Below, piece after piece: positions 55,541 to 64,000 of a DNA stretch of 64,000 nucleotides. The first letter of the stretch is position 1. Each line of letters starts with the position of its first letter. Source of the stretch: Cupriavidus sp. EM10 (GTDB lineage Bacteria > Pseudomonadota > Gammaproteobacteria > Burkholderiales > Burkholderiaceae). The stretch is from contig NZ_CP076060.1 of NCBI RefSeq assembly GCF_018729255.1, positions 1,178,001-1,242,000 of the forward strand, in the 5' to 3' direction. Under the pieces are notes generated by a model. It searched no databases. It saw only the letters and a list, made by a program, of their open reading frames with translations, and was not told the DNA's origin. The translations under genes were made by a program, and so were the position numbers.

Positions 55541-56623
55541 TTGAACGAAAACACCCCACCATCCCAATCGGGCACGCGCATCTGCGTGCCATGCCGCCTG
55601 GGTGTCATCGGCGCCGTCGTGCTGTTGCTGGCCGGCGGCTTCGCCTATACGGGCGGGTGGATCGCGCCGCACAGGCTGTCCACCCCAACCATCATCGACC
55701 AGTTCCAGCGCAACGACGGCGTGCACGAAGGCTACCGGCGCAATCACGCCAAGGGCGTCTGCGTCGAGGGCTATTTCGAAAGCACCGGCGCGGCCGCGCA
55801 ACTGTCGAAGGCTGGCGTATTTGCCCAGGGTCGCACCCCGGTGGTCGGCCGCTTCGCGCTGCCGGGCGGCAATCCACGCGCGCCGGATGGCAGCGTGCCG
55901 ATCCGCAGTTTCGCGCTGATGTTCAAGCAGGCCGATGGCCAGCAGTGGCGCACCGGCATGAACTCCGTGCCGCTGTTTCCGGTGCACACGCCGGAGGAGT
56001 TCTACCAGCTGCTGGCGAACTCGCAGCCCGTACCGGGCACCGGCAAGCCCGATCCAGCCAGGATGAAGGCGTTCGCCGAGGCCCACCCGGCCTTGCAGGC
56101 CTTCGGCGGCTGGATTGCCAGGCATCCTCCCTCATCCAGCTTCGCCAATGGTGCCTACTACAGCGTCAACGCGTTCTATCTGGTCGATGCGGCCGGCAAG
56201 CGCCAGGCCGTGCGCTGGGCCGTGCTGCCGGAAACGCCCTATGCGCCGGTGGCCGACGCCCAGAAGGGCGAGGCGTCGTTCCTCGATGCCGACCTGACGC
56301 AAAAGCTGGCCGCCGGCCCGCTGCGCTGGCGCCTGATGCTGACGCTGGGCGCGCCCGGCGACCCCATCGACGATGCCACGCAAACCTGGCCCGATGACCG
56401 CCAGCAGGTAGACGCCGGCACGCTGGTGATCGAGCGCGCCAGTTCGCAGGCCGATGGCGGCGTCTGCCGCGACGTCAATTTCGATCCAACGGTGCTGCCA
56501 GCGGGCATTGCCGCGTCCAACGACCCGCTGCTGGCCGCGCGCTCGGCCGCCTATGCGCTGTCGTACCAGCGCCGCACGCGCGAGGTGGCGCTCGGCGAGC
56601 ATGACCAGAAGGCACCCCAATGA
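55541..56623 (+). CDS. Catalase-family peroxidase with N-terminal membrane anchor
   Basis: A 360-residue SrpA/KatE-fold heme peroxidase. A transmembrane anchor lies at 19-37 (RLGVIGAVVLLLAGGFAYT). The distal histidine is His69 in RRNHAKG; the proximal tyrosine lies near the end in RSAAYALSYQRR. RTPVVGRFALPGGNPRAPDG is a family block. The start is a TTG with CGGGAG in front. It is coupled to a cytochrome b561 gene by a 4-bp overlap, which could supply electrons to a periplasmic peroxidase. Confidence 0.9.
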   Translation: MNENTPPSQSGTRICVPCRLGVIGAVVLLLAGGFAYTGGWIAPHRLSTPTIIDQFQRNDGVHEGYRRNHAKGVCVEGYFESTGAAAQLSKAGVFAQGRTPVVGRFALPGGNPRAPDGSVPIRSFALMFKQADGQQWRTGMNSVPLFPVHTPEEFYQLLANSQPVPGTGKPDPARMKAFAEAHPALQAFGGWIARHPPSSSFANGAYYSVNAFYLVDAAGKRQAVRWAVLPETPYAPVADAQKGEASFLDADLTQKLAAGPLRWRLMLTLGAPGDPIDDATQTWPDDRQQVDAGTLVIERASSQADGGVCRDVNFDPTVLPAGIAASNDPLLAARSAAYALSYQRRTREVALGEHDQKAPQ

Positions 56624-57180
56624 AGGAACCAGGCATGATGGCTACGCACACTCAATTCAGCGGCCTGCAGAAGCTTTTGCACTGGCTGATGGCGGTACTG
56701 ATCCTGTCGATGCTGTTCGTCGGCGTCGGGATGGTGTTCACGGTATCCCAGGCCCACGACACGCTGGTGGCGCTGCACCGGCCGCTGGGCATTGCCTTGC
56801 TGCTGCTGGTGATCGTCCGCCTGGCGGTGCGCCTGCGGCGCGGCGCGCCGCCGCTGCCCGATTCCATTCCCCCGGCGCAGCAGTTCGTCGCCAAGGCGTC
56901 GCACTACGTGCTCTACGGGCTGATGCTGGCCATGCCGCTGGTCGGCTGGGGCATGCTGTCGGCCGGCGGCTATCCGGTGACGATGGCCGGCAGCTTCCAC
57001 CTGCCGCCGATCCTGCCCGCCAGCGTCACCCTGTTCGCACTGCTGCGGACGTTGCACACGTGGCTCGGGCTGGCGCTGTTCGCGGTGGTGCTGCTGCATC
57101 TGGCGGCGGCGCTGCTGCATGCGCTGGTGCTGCGCGATGGGGTGTTTGCGGCGATGGCGCCGGGTGGTGGTCGACGCTAG
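56620..57180 (+). CDS. Cytochrome b561
   Basis: A 186-residue inner-membrane b-type cytochrome with four spans and heme-ligand histidines in LHWLMAVLI, LHRPLGIALL, SHYVLYGLMLAMP and LHTWLGLALF/LLHLAAALLH. It takes electrons from quinol and passes them to periplasmic partners. ATGA overlap with the peroxidase gene points to a functional pair. Confidence 0.93.
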   Translation: MKEPGMMATHTQFSGLQKLLHWLMAVLILSMLFVGVGMVFTVSQAHDTLVALHRPLGIALLLLVIVRLAVRLRRGAPPLPDSIPPAQQFVAKASHYVLYGLMLAMPLVGWGMLSAGGYPVTMAGSFHLPPILPASVTLFALLRTLHTWLGLALFAVVLLHLAAALLHALVLRDGVFAAMAPGGGRR

Positions 57181-57193
57181 CAAGCCCCGGGGT

Positions 57194-57324
57194 TTGCTCC
57201 CCGCTCCCGCGAGCGGGAGAGGGGTCGGGGTGAGGGCATTGCGGTTCAAACTGGCGACTGCCTCATCTTGAGCGGCTTTACCCTCACCCCCAGCCCCTCT
57301 CCCACAAGTGGGAGAGGGGAGCAA
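57194..57324. repeat. Inverted pair of REP-like hairpin elements
   Basis: A 43-bp element (57194-57236) and a 44-bp element (57281-57324) are inverted near-copies; each begins or ends with TTGCTCCCC / GGGGAGCAA and carries CCCTCACCCC. Each has its own hairpin (CTCCCGC-GAGCGGGAG; CTCCCAC-AAGTGGGAG). They lie between convergent cytochrome and creatininase genes and could end transcription both ways. Confidence 0.8.
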
Positions 57325-57343
57325 GCCGAGGGGAGCAAACCAA

Positions 57344-58093
57344 TCACCCCGGCACCTTCTCCGCCCCGAACGCCTCCATTTCCGTCACCAGACTGCGCGC
57401 CGCCAGTTCCACCAGTGCGCGGCCTTTTTCCGGGGTGGCCTGGTTGGGGTCGGATCCCATGCGGCCGTCGGGGAAGCGGGCGCGGAAGTCCAGCGCCTCG
57501 CGGATCGGGCCTGACGGCGCGATGCGCGGGGAATAGTCGGCGTGCTTGATCGCGTGCTGGTAGGCGTACTGGGTGACGGCAATTTCCGACGGCGTGGCGT
57601 GCGCGCCATGGCCGGTCGGGAACATCTCCTTGGCCAGTTCGTTCACGCCTTCCAGATCCCACCAGTTGACCAGCTTCATCGCAAAGCCGGCGCGGCGCCC
57701 GGCGAAGCTCGATTCGGCATAGATCTCGGAGAACGCCGCCTCCACCGAGGCGATGTTGCCGCCATGGCCGTTCAGGAACAGGATCTTCTCGAAGCCGTGG
57801 CGCGCCAGCGAGCGCGTCCAGTCGACGATGGCCGCGATGAACGTGGTCGGGCGCAGCGAGATGGTGCCGGCAAAGCCCAGGTGGTGCTGCGCCATGCCGA
57901 TGTTGAAGGTGGGCGCCACCAGGATGTCGGACTGCTGCTCGGCCGCGCGGCAGATGATCTCCGGGCACATCCAGTCGGTGCCCAGCAGGCCGGTGGGGCC
58001 GTGCTGCTCGTTGGAGCCGATCGGGATGACGATGGTCTGGTTGCGCTTCAGGTATTGCTCGATTTCAGGCCAGGTGGACAGGTACAGCAGCAT
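57344..58093 (-). CDS. Creatininase-family hydrolase
   Basis: A 249-residue protein. The metal-binding pattern is GSNEQHGPTGLLGTDW, followed by FLNGHGGNIASVEAAFSEIY and GHGAHATPSEIAVTQYAYQH, all typical of creatininase/formamide hydrolases that open cyclic amides or cleave formamides. It lies 57 bp after an MFS transporter gene on the same strand, so transporter and hydrolase may act on the same compound. Confidence 0.9.
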   Translation of the reverse strand: MLLYLSTWPEIEQYLKRNQTIVIPIGSNEQHGPTGLLGTDWMCPEIICRAAEQQSDILVAPTFNIGMAQHHLGFAGTISLRPTTFIAAIVDWTRSLARHGFEKILFLNGHGGNIASVEAAFSEIYAESSFAGRRAGFAMKLVNWWDLEGVNELAKEMFPTGHGAHATPSEIAVTQYAYQHAIKHADYSPRIAPSGPIREALDFRARFPDGRMGSDPNQATPEKGRALVELAARSLVTEMEAFGAEKVPG

Positions 58094-58150
58094 GATGGAC
58101 TCCTTGTTCTACGTGGGGTGTTGCGGGGAGAGCGATGGATCTGGTGCGCT

Positions 58151-59437
58151 TCAATGGCGCTGGGGCAGGCGCGTGGCCAGGATGATCAGCGCGGCTGTCA
58201 GCGGCATGGCGGCGATGATCAGCACGCCCGGATGCAGGCTGCCGCTGGCCGACTTGGCCCAGCCGATGATGGCCGGCCCCCAGAAGCCGCCGGACAGGCC
58301 GATGGTGTTGATCAGCGCGATGCCGCCGGCCGCTGCCGGCCCCTTGATGTATTCGGACGGCATGGCCCAGAACACGGTGTAGGTCATCCACAGCGTGGTG
58401 GTGCCCAGCGTCAGCAGGGCGATGGTGGCCGCCAGGTGGCCGTCGGCCAGCGTCGATCCGGCCAGCAGCGCGGCACCGGCCAGGGCCGGAATCGCGGCGT
58501 GATAGCGGCGCTCGCGCTTGCGGTCCGAGCGGCGGCCCATGTAGACCATGCCGATGGCGCCACCCAGGTAGGGCAGGGCCGTGTACCAGCCCAGCCGCAC
58601 GGTGTCGTCGACGCCCTGGGCCTTGATCAGCGTCGGCAGCCAGAAGCTCAGCGCATAGATGGCGGCGATGACGCAGAAATAGGCGAACGCCAGCACATAG
58701 ATCTTGGGATCGCGCGCCACGGCGCCGAACGAGTGCTTGTGCGCGGCGGGCACGGCCAGTTCCTGTTCGAGCAGGCGCTTTTCGTCGGCACTGAGCCAGT
58801 TCGCATCGGCCGGACGGTCGGGGATCAGCTTCCAGGCCAGCACGCCCAGCAACAGGCAGGGCAGGCCTTCGATCAGGAACATCCATTGCCAGCCGGCCAG
58901 GCCGCTGTGGCCGGCCAGCGCGGTCATCAGCCAGGCGGACAGCGGGCCGCCGACGATGCCGCCGATGGGGCCGGCCAGGAACACGATGGCGATGGCGCGC
59001 GCCATGCGCTGCGGGCCGTACCAGCACGACAGGTAATAGATCATGCCCGGCGCAAAGCCGGCCTCGAACACGCCCAGCAGGAAGCGCATCGCGTAGAACG
59101 TGGGCACGTCGCGCACGAACAGCATGCAGGCCGACGTGATGCCCCAGAGCACCAGGATGCGGCTGAACGTCTTGCGGGCGCCGATGCGCGGCAGCATCAG
59201 GTTGCTCGGGATCTCGAACAGCACGTAGCCGATGAAGAAGATGCCGGCGCCCACCCCATAGGCCGCGTCGGAAAAGCCCAGGTCGCCCTGCATCTGCAGC
59301 TTGGCAAAGCCGACGTTGACGCGATCCAGGTAGGCAAACAGGTAGCAGACCAGCAGGAACGGCAGCAGCCGCAGGTTGATCTTCTGGTACAGCGCGGCGG
59401 TGCCGTCTACGGCGGCAGGGTTCGACATCACTAACAT
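58151..59437 (-). CDS. MFS transporter, anion:cation symporter type
   Basis: A 428-residue inner-membrane carrier with twelve predicted spans. Family blocks are LPFLLVCYLFAYLDRVNVGF, GYVLFEIPSNLMLPRIGARK and GVFEAGFAPGMIYYLSCWYG. The set fits the ACS group that carries organic anions such as sugar acids or phthalate. The start was chosen where GGAG precedes the ATG; a second ATG follows nine bases later. It is divergent from a LysR gene and precedes a creatininase-family gene. Confidence 0.92.
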   Translation of the reverse strand: MLVMSNPAAVDGTAALYQKINLRLLPFLLVCYLFAYLDRVNVGFAKLQMQGDLGFSDAAYGVGAGIFFIGYVLFEIPSNLMLPRIGARKTFSRILVLWGITSACMLFVRDVPTFYAMRFLLGVFEAGFAPGMIYYLSCWYGPQRMARAIAIVFLAGPIGGIVGGPLSAWLMTALAGHSGLAGWQWMFLIEGLPCLLLGVLAWKLIPDRPADANWLSADEKRLLEQELAVPAAHKHSFGAVARDPKIYVLAFAYFCVIAAIYALSFWLPTLIKAQGVDDTVRLGWYTALPYLGGAIGMVYMGRRSDRKRERRYHAAIPALAGAALLAGSTLADGHLAATIALLTLGTTTLWMTYTVFWAMPSEYIKGPAAAGGIALINTIGLSGGFWGPAIIGWAKSASGSLHPGVLIIAAMPLTAALIILATRLPQRH

Positions 59438-59601
59438 TTGCCAGTCTCCAGAGCGTTGTGATGGTTGTGGGAATGGCTTCGATAGTGGCAGCCGCGTAGA
59501 CTGATACCAACAGCAACAAAGTCCACACTTCGTTCTTCTGAAAGCAACGCAGGGGCGCGCGGCGCACTGAAAGTGCCTTTCGGATAACAAAAAGGCATGA
59601 C

Positions 59602-60522
59602 ATGCGCGAAATCAATCAGCAGCGACTGCGTTATTTCCGGGAAGTGCTGGCGCACGGCACGATCCGGGGCGCGGCGGAAAGCCTCAACACGTCGCCCTCG
59701 GTCATCACGCGCCAGATCCGGCTGCTGGAGGAGGAACTGGGCACCACGCTGTTCGAGCGGCAGGCGCGTGGGGTGCGGCCCACCGAGGCAGCCGCGCACC
59801 TGCTGGAGTTCTGGCGCGGCTACCGCTCGCACCAGGAAAAGCTCGAAGACCAGCTGCACGCGCTGACGGGGCTGCAGCAGGGCCTGGTGCAGATCGTCCT
59901 GAGCGAAGGCTATGTCGATGCGCTGGTCAACGAGGTGGTGGCGCCGTTCTGCGCGCAATACCCGATGGTCGACATCCGCATGGAAATACTGCCCGTGGAC
60001 GACGTGCTGAACGAGGTGGCCGAGAGCCGCGCCCATATCGGCCTGGCCTACAACCCGCCGCTGCATCCGCGCATCGAGTACCGGGCCAGTGCGGCGCAGC
60101 CCATCGTGCTGCTGGCGCGCCACGACCATCCGCTGGCGCGGCGGGGCGGCGCGGCCACCGTCCACGACGTGATGGCCTACCCGCTGGCGCTGATGCCCGA
60201 GTCCTATGGCATCGGCCATGCGGCCAGGATGCTGGAATTTGCCGAGAACATCCGCATCCGGCCCACGCTGGTCACCAATTCGCTGTCGGCGCTCAAGCAG
60301 TTCGTGGCCTACGACGACTTCGTGACGCTGATCGGCCAGTTCGCGGCCTACCGCGAGGTGGCGGCCGGCAGCCTTGCAACGGTGCCGATCGACCATCCGC
60401 TGTTCCGGGGCACCCAGGCCCGGCTGCTGGTCAAGGCCGGGCGCCCGCTGCCGGCGGCGGCGCTGGAGGTGCTGGCGTTTATCCAGCACCGGATGGGCAT
60501 CTTTACCGAAAAAAGCGCCTGA
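59602..60522 (+). CDS. LysR-family transcriptional regulator
   Basis: A 306-residue regulator. The HTH region reads [20 protein letters not shown], then a [20 protein letters not shown] core; the effector domain starts near residue 92. It is divergent from the MFS-creatininase pair, 164 bp apart, and probably controls it. Confidence 0.92.
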   Translation: MREINQQRLRYFREVLAHGTIRGAAESLNTSPSVITRQIRLLEEELGTTLFERQARGVRPTEAAAHLLEFWRGYRSHQEKLEDQLHALTGLQQGLVQIVLSEGYVDALVNEVVAPFCAQYPMVDIRMEILPVDDVLNEVAESRAHIGLAYNPPLHPRIEYRASAAQPIVLLARHDHPLARRGGAATVHDVMAYPLALMPESYGIGHAARMLEFAENIRIRPTLVTNSLSALKQFVAYDDFVTLIGQFAAYREVAAGSLATVPIDHPLFRGTQARLLVKAGRPLPAAALEVLAFIQHRMGIFTEKSA

Positions 60523-60574
60523 TCAGCGCCTACACTGGCTGGAGGCGCCCGGGGCGGCCCGGCCGGGAGGATGC

Positions 60575-61765
60575 ATGTTCGGCAACCTGATTCGCATCGA
60601 GACGGGGCCAGACGGCCGGTTCTTCGTCAATACCGACAGCCTGGCCGTGGCCATCGTGCTGGTGGCGCTGCTGCTGGTGGCCATCGTGCTGGCCAGCGTG
60701 GTCTGCTACTACCTGACGCGCGTGCTGATGCTCTGGGCCGTGGGCCGCCTGGCGCGCGGCGAGCGCCGCAAGTGGCTGCGGGCGGCCGAACGGCGCAAGG
60801 TCTTCCACCGGCTGGCGCCGATCGTGCCGGCGCTGATCGTCTACCTGTCCGCGCCGCTGCTGAGCAGCCTGACGTTTCCGGTCATCGCGATGCTGGGCGC
60901 GCCGTTGGGCGTGGCGGCCGCCTGCTTCATGGTCTATACGGGATTGCGCGCGGGTTTTGCCTTCCTGGGCAGCCTGGAAGACCGGTATAGCCATCTGCCT
61001 TACGCCAGCGAGCGCCCGATCAAGAGCTTTCTCCAGGTGGCCACGCTGCTGCTGTATCTGGTGGCGTTCGTGGCCATCGTCTCGCTGCTGCTGGGCCGGC
61101 CGCCCACCTACTTCCTGACCGGGGTCAGCGCCATGACGGCGCTGCTGATCATCGTGTTCCGCGACTCGCTGCTCGGGTTCGTGGCCAGCATCCAGCTGGC
61201 GGCCTACGACATGCTGCGCGTCGGCGACTGGATCGAGGTGCCCGGCTACGTGGCCGATGGCGTGGTGACCGATATCGCCCTGAACACGATCAAGGTGCGC
61301 AACTTCGACAATACGATCGTCACGCTGCCCAGCTACGTGCTGCTGACCAACGGCGTGCGGAACTGGCGCGGCATGGTGGAATCTGGCGGCCGGCGCGTGA
61401 AGCACAGCATCCCCGTGGACGCCGACACCGTGCGTTTCTGCGACGACACGCTGCTGGGCGGGCTGACGGCCTGCCGCGAGCTGAAACTGCCCGTGACGCC
61501 CCACGTCGACGGCCAGCCGCTGACCAACCTGGGCATGCTGCGGCGCTACATGCTGGGCTATTTCCGCCAGCATCCGGCCGTGCGCCAGGACCTGCCGCTG
61601 GTGGTGCGCCACGTGCAGTCGCAAAGCCAGGGCCTGCCGCTGGAAGTGTTCCTGTACCTCAGCGACACGCGCTGGGAGACCTACGAACAGATCCAGTCGG
61701 ACCTGTTCGATCACGTGTACGGCGTGCTGCCGGTGTTCGGCCTGCGGGTCTGGCAGAAGCGGTAG
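60575..61765 (+). CDS. MscS-family mechanosensitive channel (YbdG-like)
   Basis: A 396-residue inner-membrane protein with about five spans before the conserved MscS pore and beta domain: FRDSLLGFVASIQLAAYDML, RVGDWIEVPGYVADGVVTDI and VRNFDNTIVTLPSYVLLTNG. The long C-terminal cytoplasmic part (YMLGYFRQHPAVRQDLPLVV) is typical of YbdG. Such channels release solutes on hypo-osmotic shock. GGGAGG precedes the ATG. Confidence 0.9.
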   Translation: MFGNLIRIETGPDGRFFVNTDSLAVAIVLVALLLVAIVLASVVCYYLTRVLMLWAVGRLARGERRKWLRAAERRKVFHRLAPIVPALIVYLSAPLLSSLTFPVIAMLGAPLGVAAACFMVYTGLRAGFAFLGSLEDRYSHLPYASERPIKSFLQVATLLLYLVAFVAIVSLLLGRPPTYFLTGVSAMTALLIIVFRDSLLGFVASIQLAAYDMLRVGDWIEVPGYVADGVVTDIALNTIKVRNFDNTIVTLPSYVLLTNGVRNWRGMVESGGRRVKHSIPVDADTVRFCDDTLLGGLTACRELKLPVTPHVDGQPLTNLGMLRRYMLGYFRQHPAVRQDLPLVVRHVQSQSQGLPLEVFLYLSDTRWETYEQIQSDLFDHVYGVLPVFGLRVWQKR

Positions 61766-61783
61766 CCGGCCCGCATCCGCGCG

Positions 61784-64000
61784 TCAGTCGTTCGTGCCCG
61801 CGTGCACGTGGCCGTCCGCCGGCTTGCGCACCGCCGACCATCGCGCGATCCACGCATACAGCAGCGGAATCACCAGCGTACCCAGCAGGGTGGCGCCCAG
61901 CATGCCGCCCAGCACCCCGGTGCCCACCGCGCGCTGCGCGCCGGCGCCGGGGCCGGTGCTGATGGCCAGCGGCACCACGCCCAGGATGAACGCAAGCGAG
62001 GTCATCACCACGGGCCGCAGCCGCTGGCGGGCGGCCTGGATGGCAGCCTGCACGCGCTCCATGCCGCCGCGCCGCAGTTGCTCCGCATACTCGACCACCA
62101 GGATCGCGTTCTTCGCCGCCAGCCCCATGATGACGACCACGCCCACCTTGAAGTAGACGTCGTTGGGCAGCCCGCGCAGCCAGACGGCCGCCGCTGCGCC
62201 CATCAGGCCGGTGGGCACGATGGCCAGCACGGCCAGCGGCAGCGTCCAGCTTTCGTAGAGCGCCACCAGGCACAGGAAGATGAACAGCAGCGACAGCGCG
62301 AACAACCACGGCGCCTGCGAACCGCTCTGCTGCTGCTCGAACGCGCGGCCATTCCAGCGTACCTCGTAGTCCGGACCCAGTTCGCGCACCAGGGCTTCGA
62401 GCCGGGCCATCGCCGCGCCGGTGCTGACGCCGGGCGCGGTATCGGCATTGATGCGCACCGATGTCAGGCCGTTGTAGCGCTCCAGCGTGGCTTCGCTGTT
62501 GCCCCATTCCAGCGTGGCAAAGGCGCCCAGCGACACCATCTGCCCGCTGGCATTGCGCACATGCACGCGCGCCAGGTGAGCGGCCTGCATGCGGAACGGC
62601 GCGTCGGCCTGCAGGATCACGCGGCGCACGCGGCCTTCGCGGGCCAGTTCGTCGATATAGCGCGAGCCAATGGTGGCCGACAGCGCGTGGTGGATCGCCT
62701 CGGCATCCACGCCGAAGCTTTCGGCCTTGCGATAGTCGATGGCCAGATCGAGCGCCGGCGTGGGCTGGCCCGCCGTCGCGCGCACCTCGGCAAACAGCGG
62801 GTCGGCCTTGGCGCGTTCGATCAGCTTGTCGCGCATGGCATACAGGTCCTGCCGGCCGCCTTCGCGGCGCGTGACCAGGCGCATGTCCAGCCCGCTGGTG
62901 CTGCCAAGCTCGGGCAGGGCGCTGCCGTTGTACGGGTAAAGCTGGGCCTCGCCCTTGCCGGGCCACGCTTCCAGCCCCTTGCTCAGGCGTGCCAGCACCA
63001 CGTCGGCTGCATGGGCGCGGCCACGCTTCTGCCAGTCGTCCAGCGACAGGAATACGCTGGCGCGCTGCTCGCCCGAGCCGCCGTTGTTCCAGCCCAGCAG
63101 CGAAAACGTGGTCTTGATCGGCAATTTCTCCGCCGTCATCCACTGCTCCAGCCGCGCGATGGTCTCGCGCGTCTGGGCCTGGGTGCTGCCCGGCGGCAGT
63201 TCCACGTCGATTACCAGTTCGCCGGTGTCTTCCTCGGGCAGGAAGCCGCCCGGCAACTGCCAGAGCACCAGCGCGCAGGCGGCCGTCATGGCCAGATAGA
63301 CGGCCAGCCAGCGCAGGCGGCGCTGCTGCAGCCTTTCGATCCAGCCGGCGTAGCGCGCCGTGAAGGCAGCAAAGCGTGCCTCGAACCACGCCAGCGGGCC
63401 ACGGGCCGGGGCGGCGCCGTGGCGCAGCAGCGTGGCGCACATGGCCGGGGCCAGCGTCAGCGCAAAGAACAGCGAGAACGCGATCGAGATGGCCAGCGTC
63501 ATGGCGAAATGGCGATAGATCACGCCCACGGCGCTGTCCATGAACGTCATCGGCACGAACACGGCGCACAGCACCAGCGTGACCGCCAGCAGCGCGCCCG
63601 AGACCTCGCGCATCGAGCGCGACGCGGCCGTGAAGGCATCGACGCCGTCCTCGCGCATGATGCGCTCGACGTTTTCCACCACCACGATGGCGTCGTCCAC
63701 CAGGATGCCGATGGCCAACACCACGCCGAACAGCGTGATCACGTTCAGCGACAGGCCGAACGCCTGCAGGCAGGCGACCGTGCCGAGCAGCGACACCGGC
63801 ACCACGATGCACGGGATCAGCGTGGCGCGCAGGTTGCCCAGGAACAGCCACAGGATCAGGAACACCAGCACCGTGGCCTCGCCCAGCGTCACCAGCACGC
63901 GCGTGATCGAGTTCTGGACGAAGTGGGCCGTGTCGTAGGAAATGTCATAGGCCACGCCGGCCGGAAAGCCCTTGGCGGCCTCGTCCAGCGCCGCGCGCAC
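61784..64000 (-). CDS. RND efflux pump inner-membrane subunit, C-terminal part (runs off window)
   Basis: 738 residues of an AcrB/MexB-type HAE1 transporter, missing the N-terminal ~290. Visible are the proton-relay aspartates in GILVDDAIVVVENVERIM, the FxPxTF-type block VFVPMTFMDSAVGVIYRHFA, the second porter domain, and the last spans with GLAAKNAILVVEYAEQLRRG and RLRPVVMTSLAFILGVVPLA. The tail ends with histidines (ADGHVHAGTND). The pump exports drugs or other small molecules with an adaptor and outer-membrane channel, which must lie outside the window. The gene continues beyond base 64000. Confidence 0.93.
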   Translation of the reverse strand: MRAALDEAAKGFPAGVAYDISYDTAHFVQNSITRVLVTLGEATVLVFLILWLFLGNLRATLIPCIVVPVSLLGTVACLQAFGLSLNVITLFGVVLAIGILVDDAIVVVENVERIMREDGVDAFTAASRSMREVSGALLAVTLVLCAVFVPMTFMDSAVGVIYRHFAMTLAISIAFSLFFALTLAPAMCATLLRHGAAPARGPLAWFEARFAAFTARYAGWIERLQQRRLRWLAVYLAMTAACALVLWQLPGGFLPEEDTGELVIDVELPPGSTQAQTRETIARLEQWMTAEKLPIKTTFSLLGWNNGGSGEQRASVFLSLDDWQKRGRAHAADVVLARLSKGLEAWPGKGEAQLYPYNGSALPELGSTSGLDMRLVTRREGGRQDLYAMRDKLIERAKADPLFAEVRATAGQPTPALDLAIDYRKAESFGVDAEAIHHALSATIGSRYIDELAREGRVRRVILQADAPFRMQAAHLARVHVRNASGQMVSLGAFATLEWGNSEATLERYNGLTSVRINADTAPGVSTGAAMARLEALVRELGPDYEVRWNGRAFEQQQSGSQAPWLFALSLLFIFLCLVALYESWTLPLAVLAIVPTGLMGAAAAVWLRGLPNDVYFKVGVVVIMGLAAKNAILVVEYAEQLRRGGMERVQAAIQAARQRLRPVVMTSLAFILGVVPLAISTGPGAGAQRAVGTGVLGGMLGATLLGTLVIPLLYAWIARWSAVRKPADGHVHAGTND

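Overview
The window looks like chromosomal DNA from a high-GC betaproteobacterium of the Burkholderiaceae, most likely Cupriavidus or a close Ralstonia relative. The evidence is four orphan Bug/TctC solute receptors, the DUF3348-DUF802-OmpA-DUF2894 operon, a CzcE-like metal protein, an FdhF/YdeP-type oxidoreductase, and a cobalamin riboswitch ahead of cbtBA. No rRNA, tRNA or CRISPR array was seen.

Layout. (1) 1-10.2 kb: the tail of a rhodanese-like gene, then a minus-strand block of two periplasmic amino-acid-binding proteins, an aminotransferase, two polar amino-acid ABC permeases, the ATPase, a cystathionine beta-lyase-like enzyme and a flavin monooxygenase. The genes overlap or nearly touch, and they suggest uptake and breakdown of a (probably sulfur-containing) amino acid. 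A Bug receptor and a 41-residue membrane protein follow. (2) 10.4-12.3 kb: fatty acid desaturase and a PhnD-like protein. (3) 12.26-26.66 kb: an accessory segment bracketed by two 29-bp near-identical direct repeats. It holds three broken luciferase-like monooxygenase genes, a Bug receptor, a PAS-GGDEF-EAL protein, a formaldehyde dehydrogenase-like enzyme, GNAT, small unknown genes, a hemerythrin remnant, an Nramp-related transporter, OprB, LysE and a VOC protein. (4) 26.7-31.8 kb: ABC-F ATPase, an uncharacterised gene behind a near-consensus LexA box, LysR/argC, and a BON-domain protein. (5) 32.0-38.95 kb: an IS3-family element with a 3-bp target duplication splitting a small gene, small genes leading into an YdeP-type oxidoreductase, an MBL hydrolase and a chloroperoxidase-like hydrolase.

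(6) 39.2-43.4 kb: a compact four-gene operon whose core is a MotA/ExbB-like channel with a very long helical tail plus a MotB-like OmpA protein. It has the same architecture as the ZorAB motor of Zorya defence systems, but with DUF3348 and DUF2894 partners. This is the best candidate for an undescribed system. (7) 43.5-49.0 kb: an IclR regulator with two palindromic operators divergent from a catabolic operon (Bug, RraA-type aldolase, D-hydroxyacid dehydrogenase, Bug, SMP-30 lactonase). (8) 49.4-57.2 kb: lipoproteins, a solute-binding-like protein, a histidine-phosphatase-like protein, B12 riboswitch-cbtB-cbtA, CzcE-like, ydfG, and catalase-family peroxidase with cytochrome b561. (9) 57.3-64 kb: creatininase-family hydrolase and MFS transporter divergent from a LysR regulator, an MscS channel, and the C-terminal part of an RND efflux pump.

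Sequence quality matters here. Between about 3.0 and 33.2 kb I find sixteen single-base deficits, nearly all in homopolymers, that break otherwise intact genes. Restoring one base each time gives a full-length protein. I found none from 33.5 to 64 kb. Genes labelled pseudogene for this reason may be intact in the organism; those with missing ends are genuine remnants.
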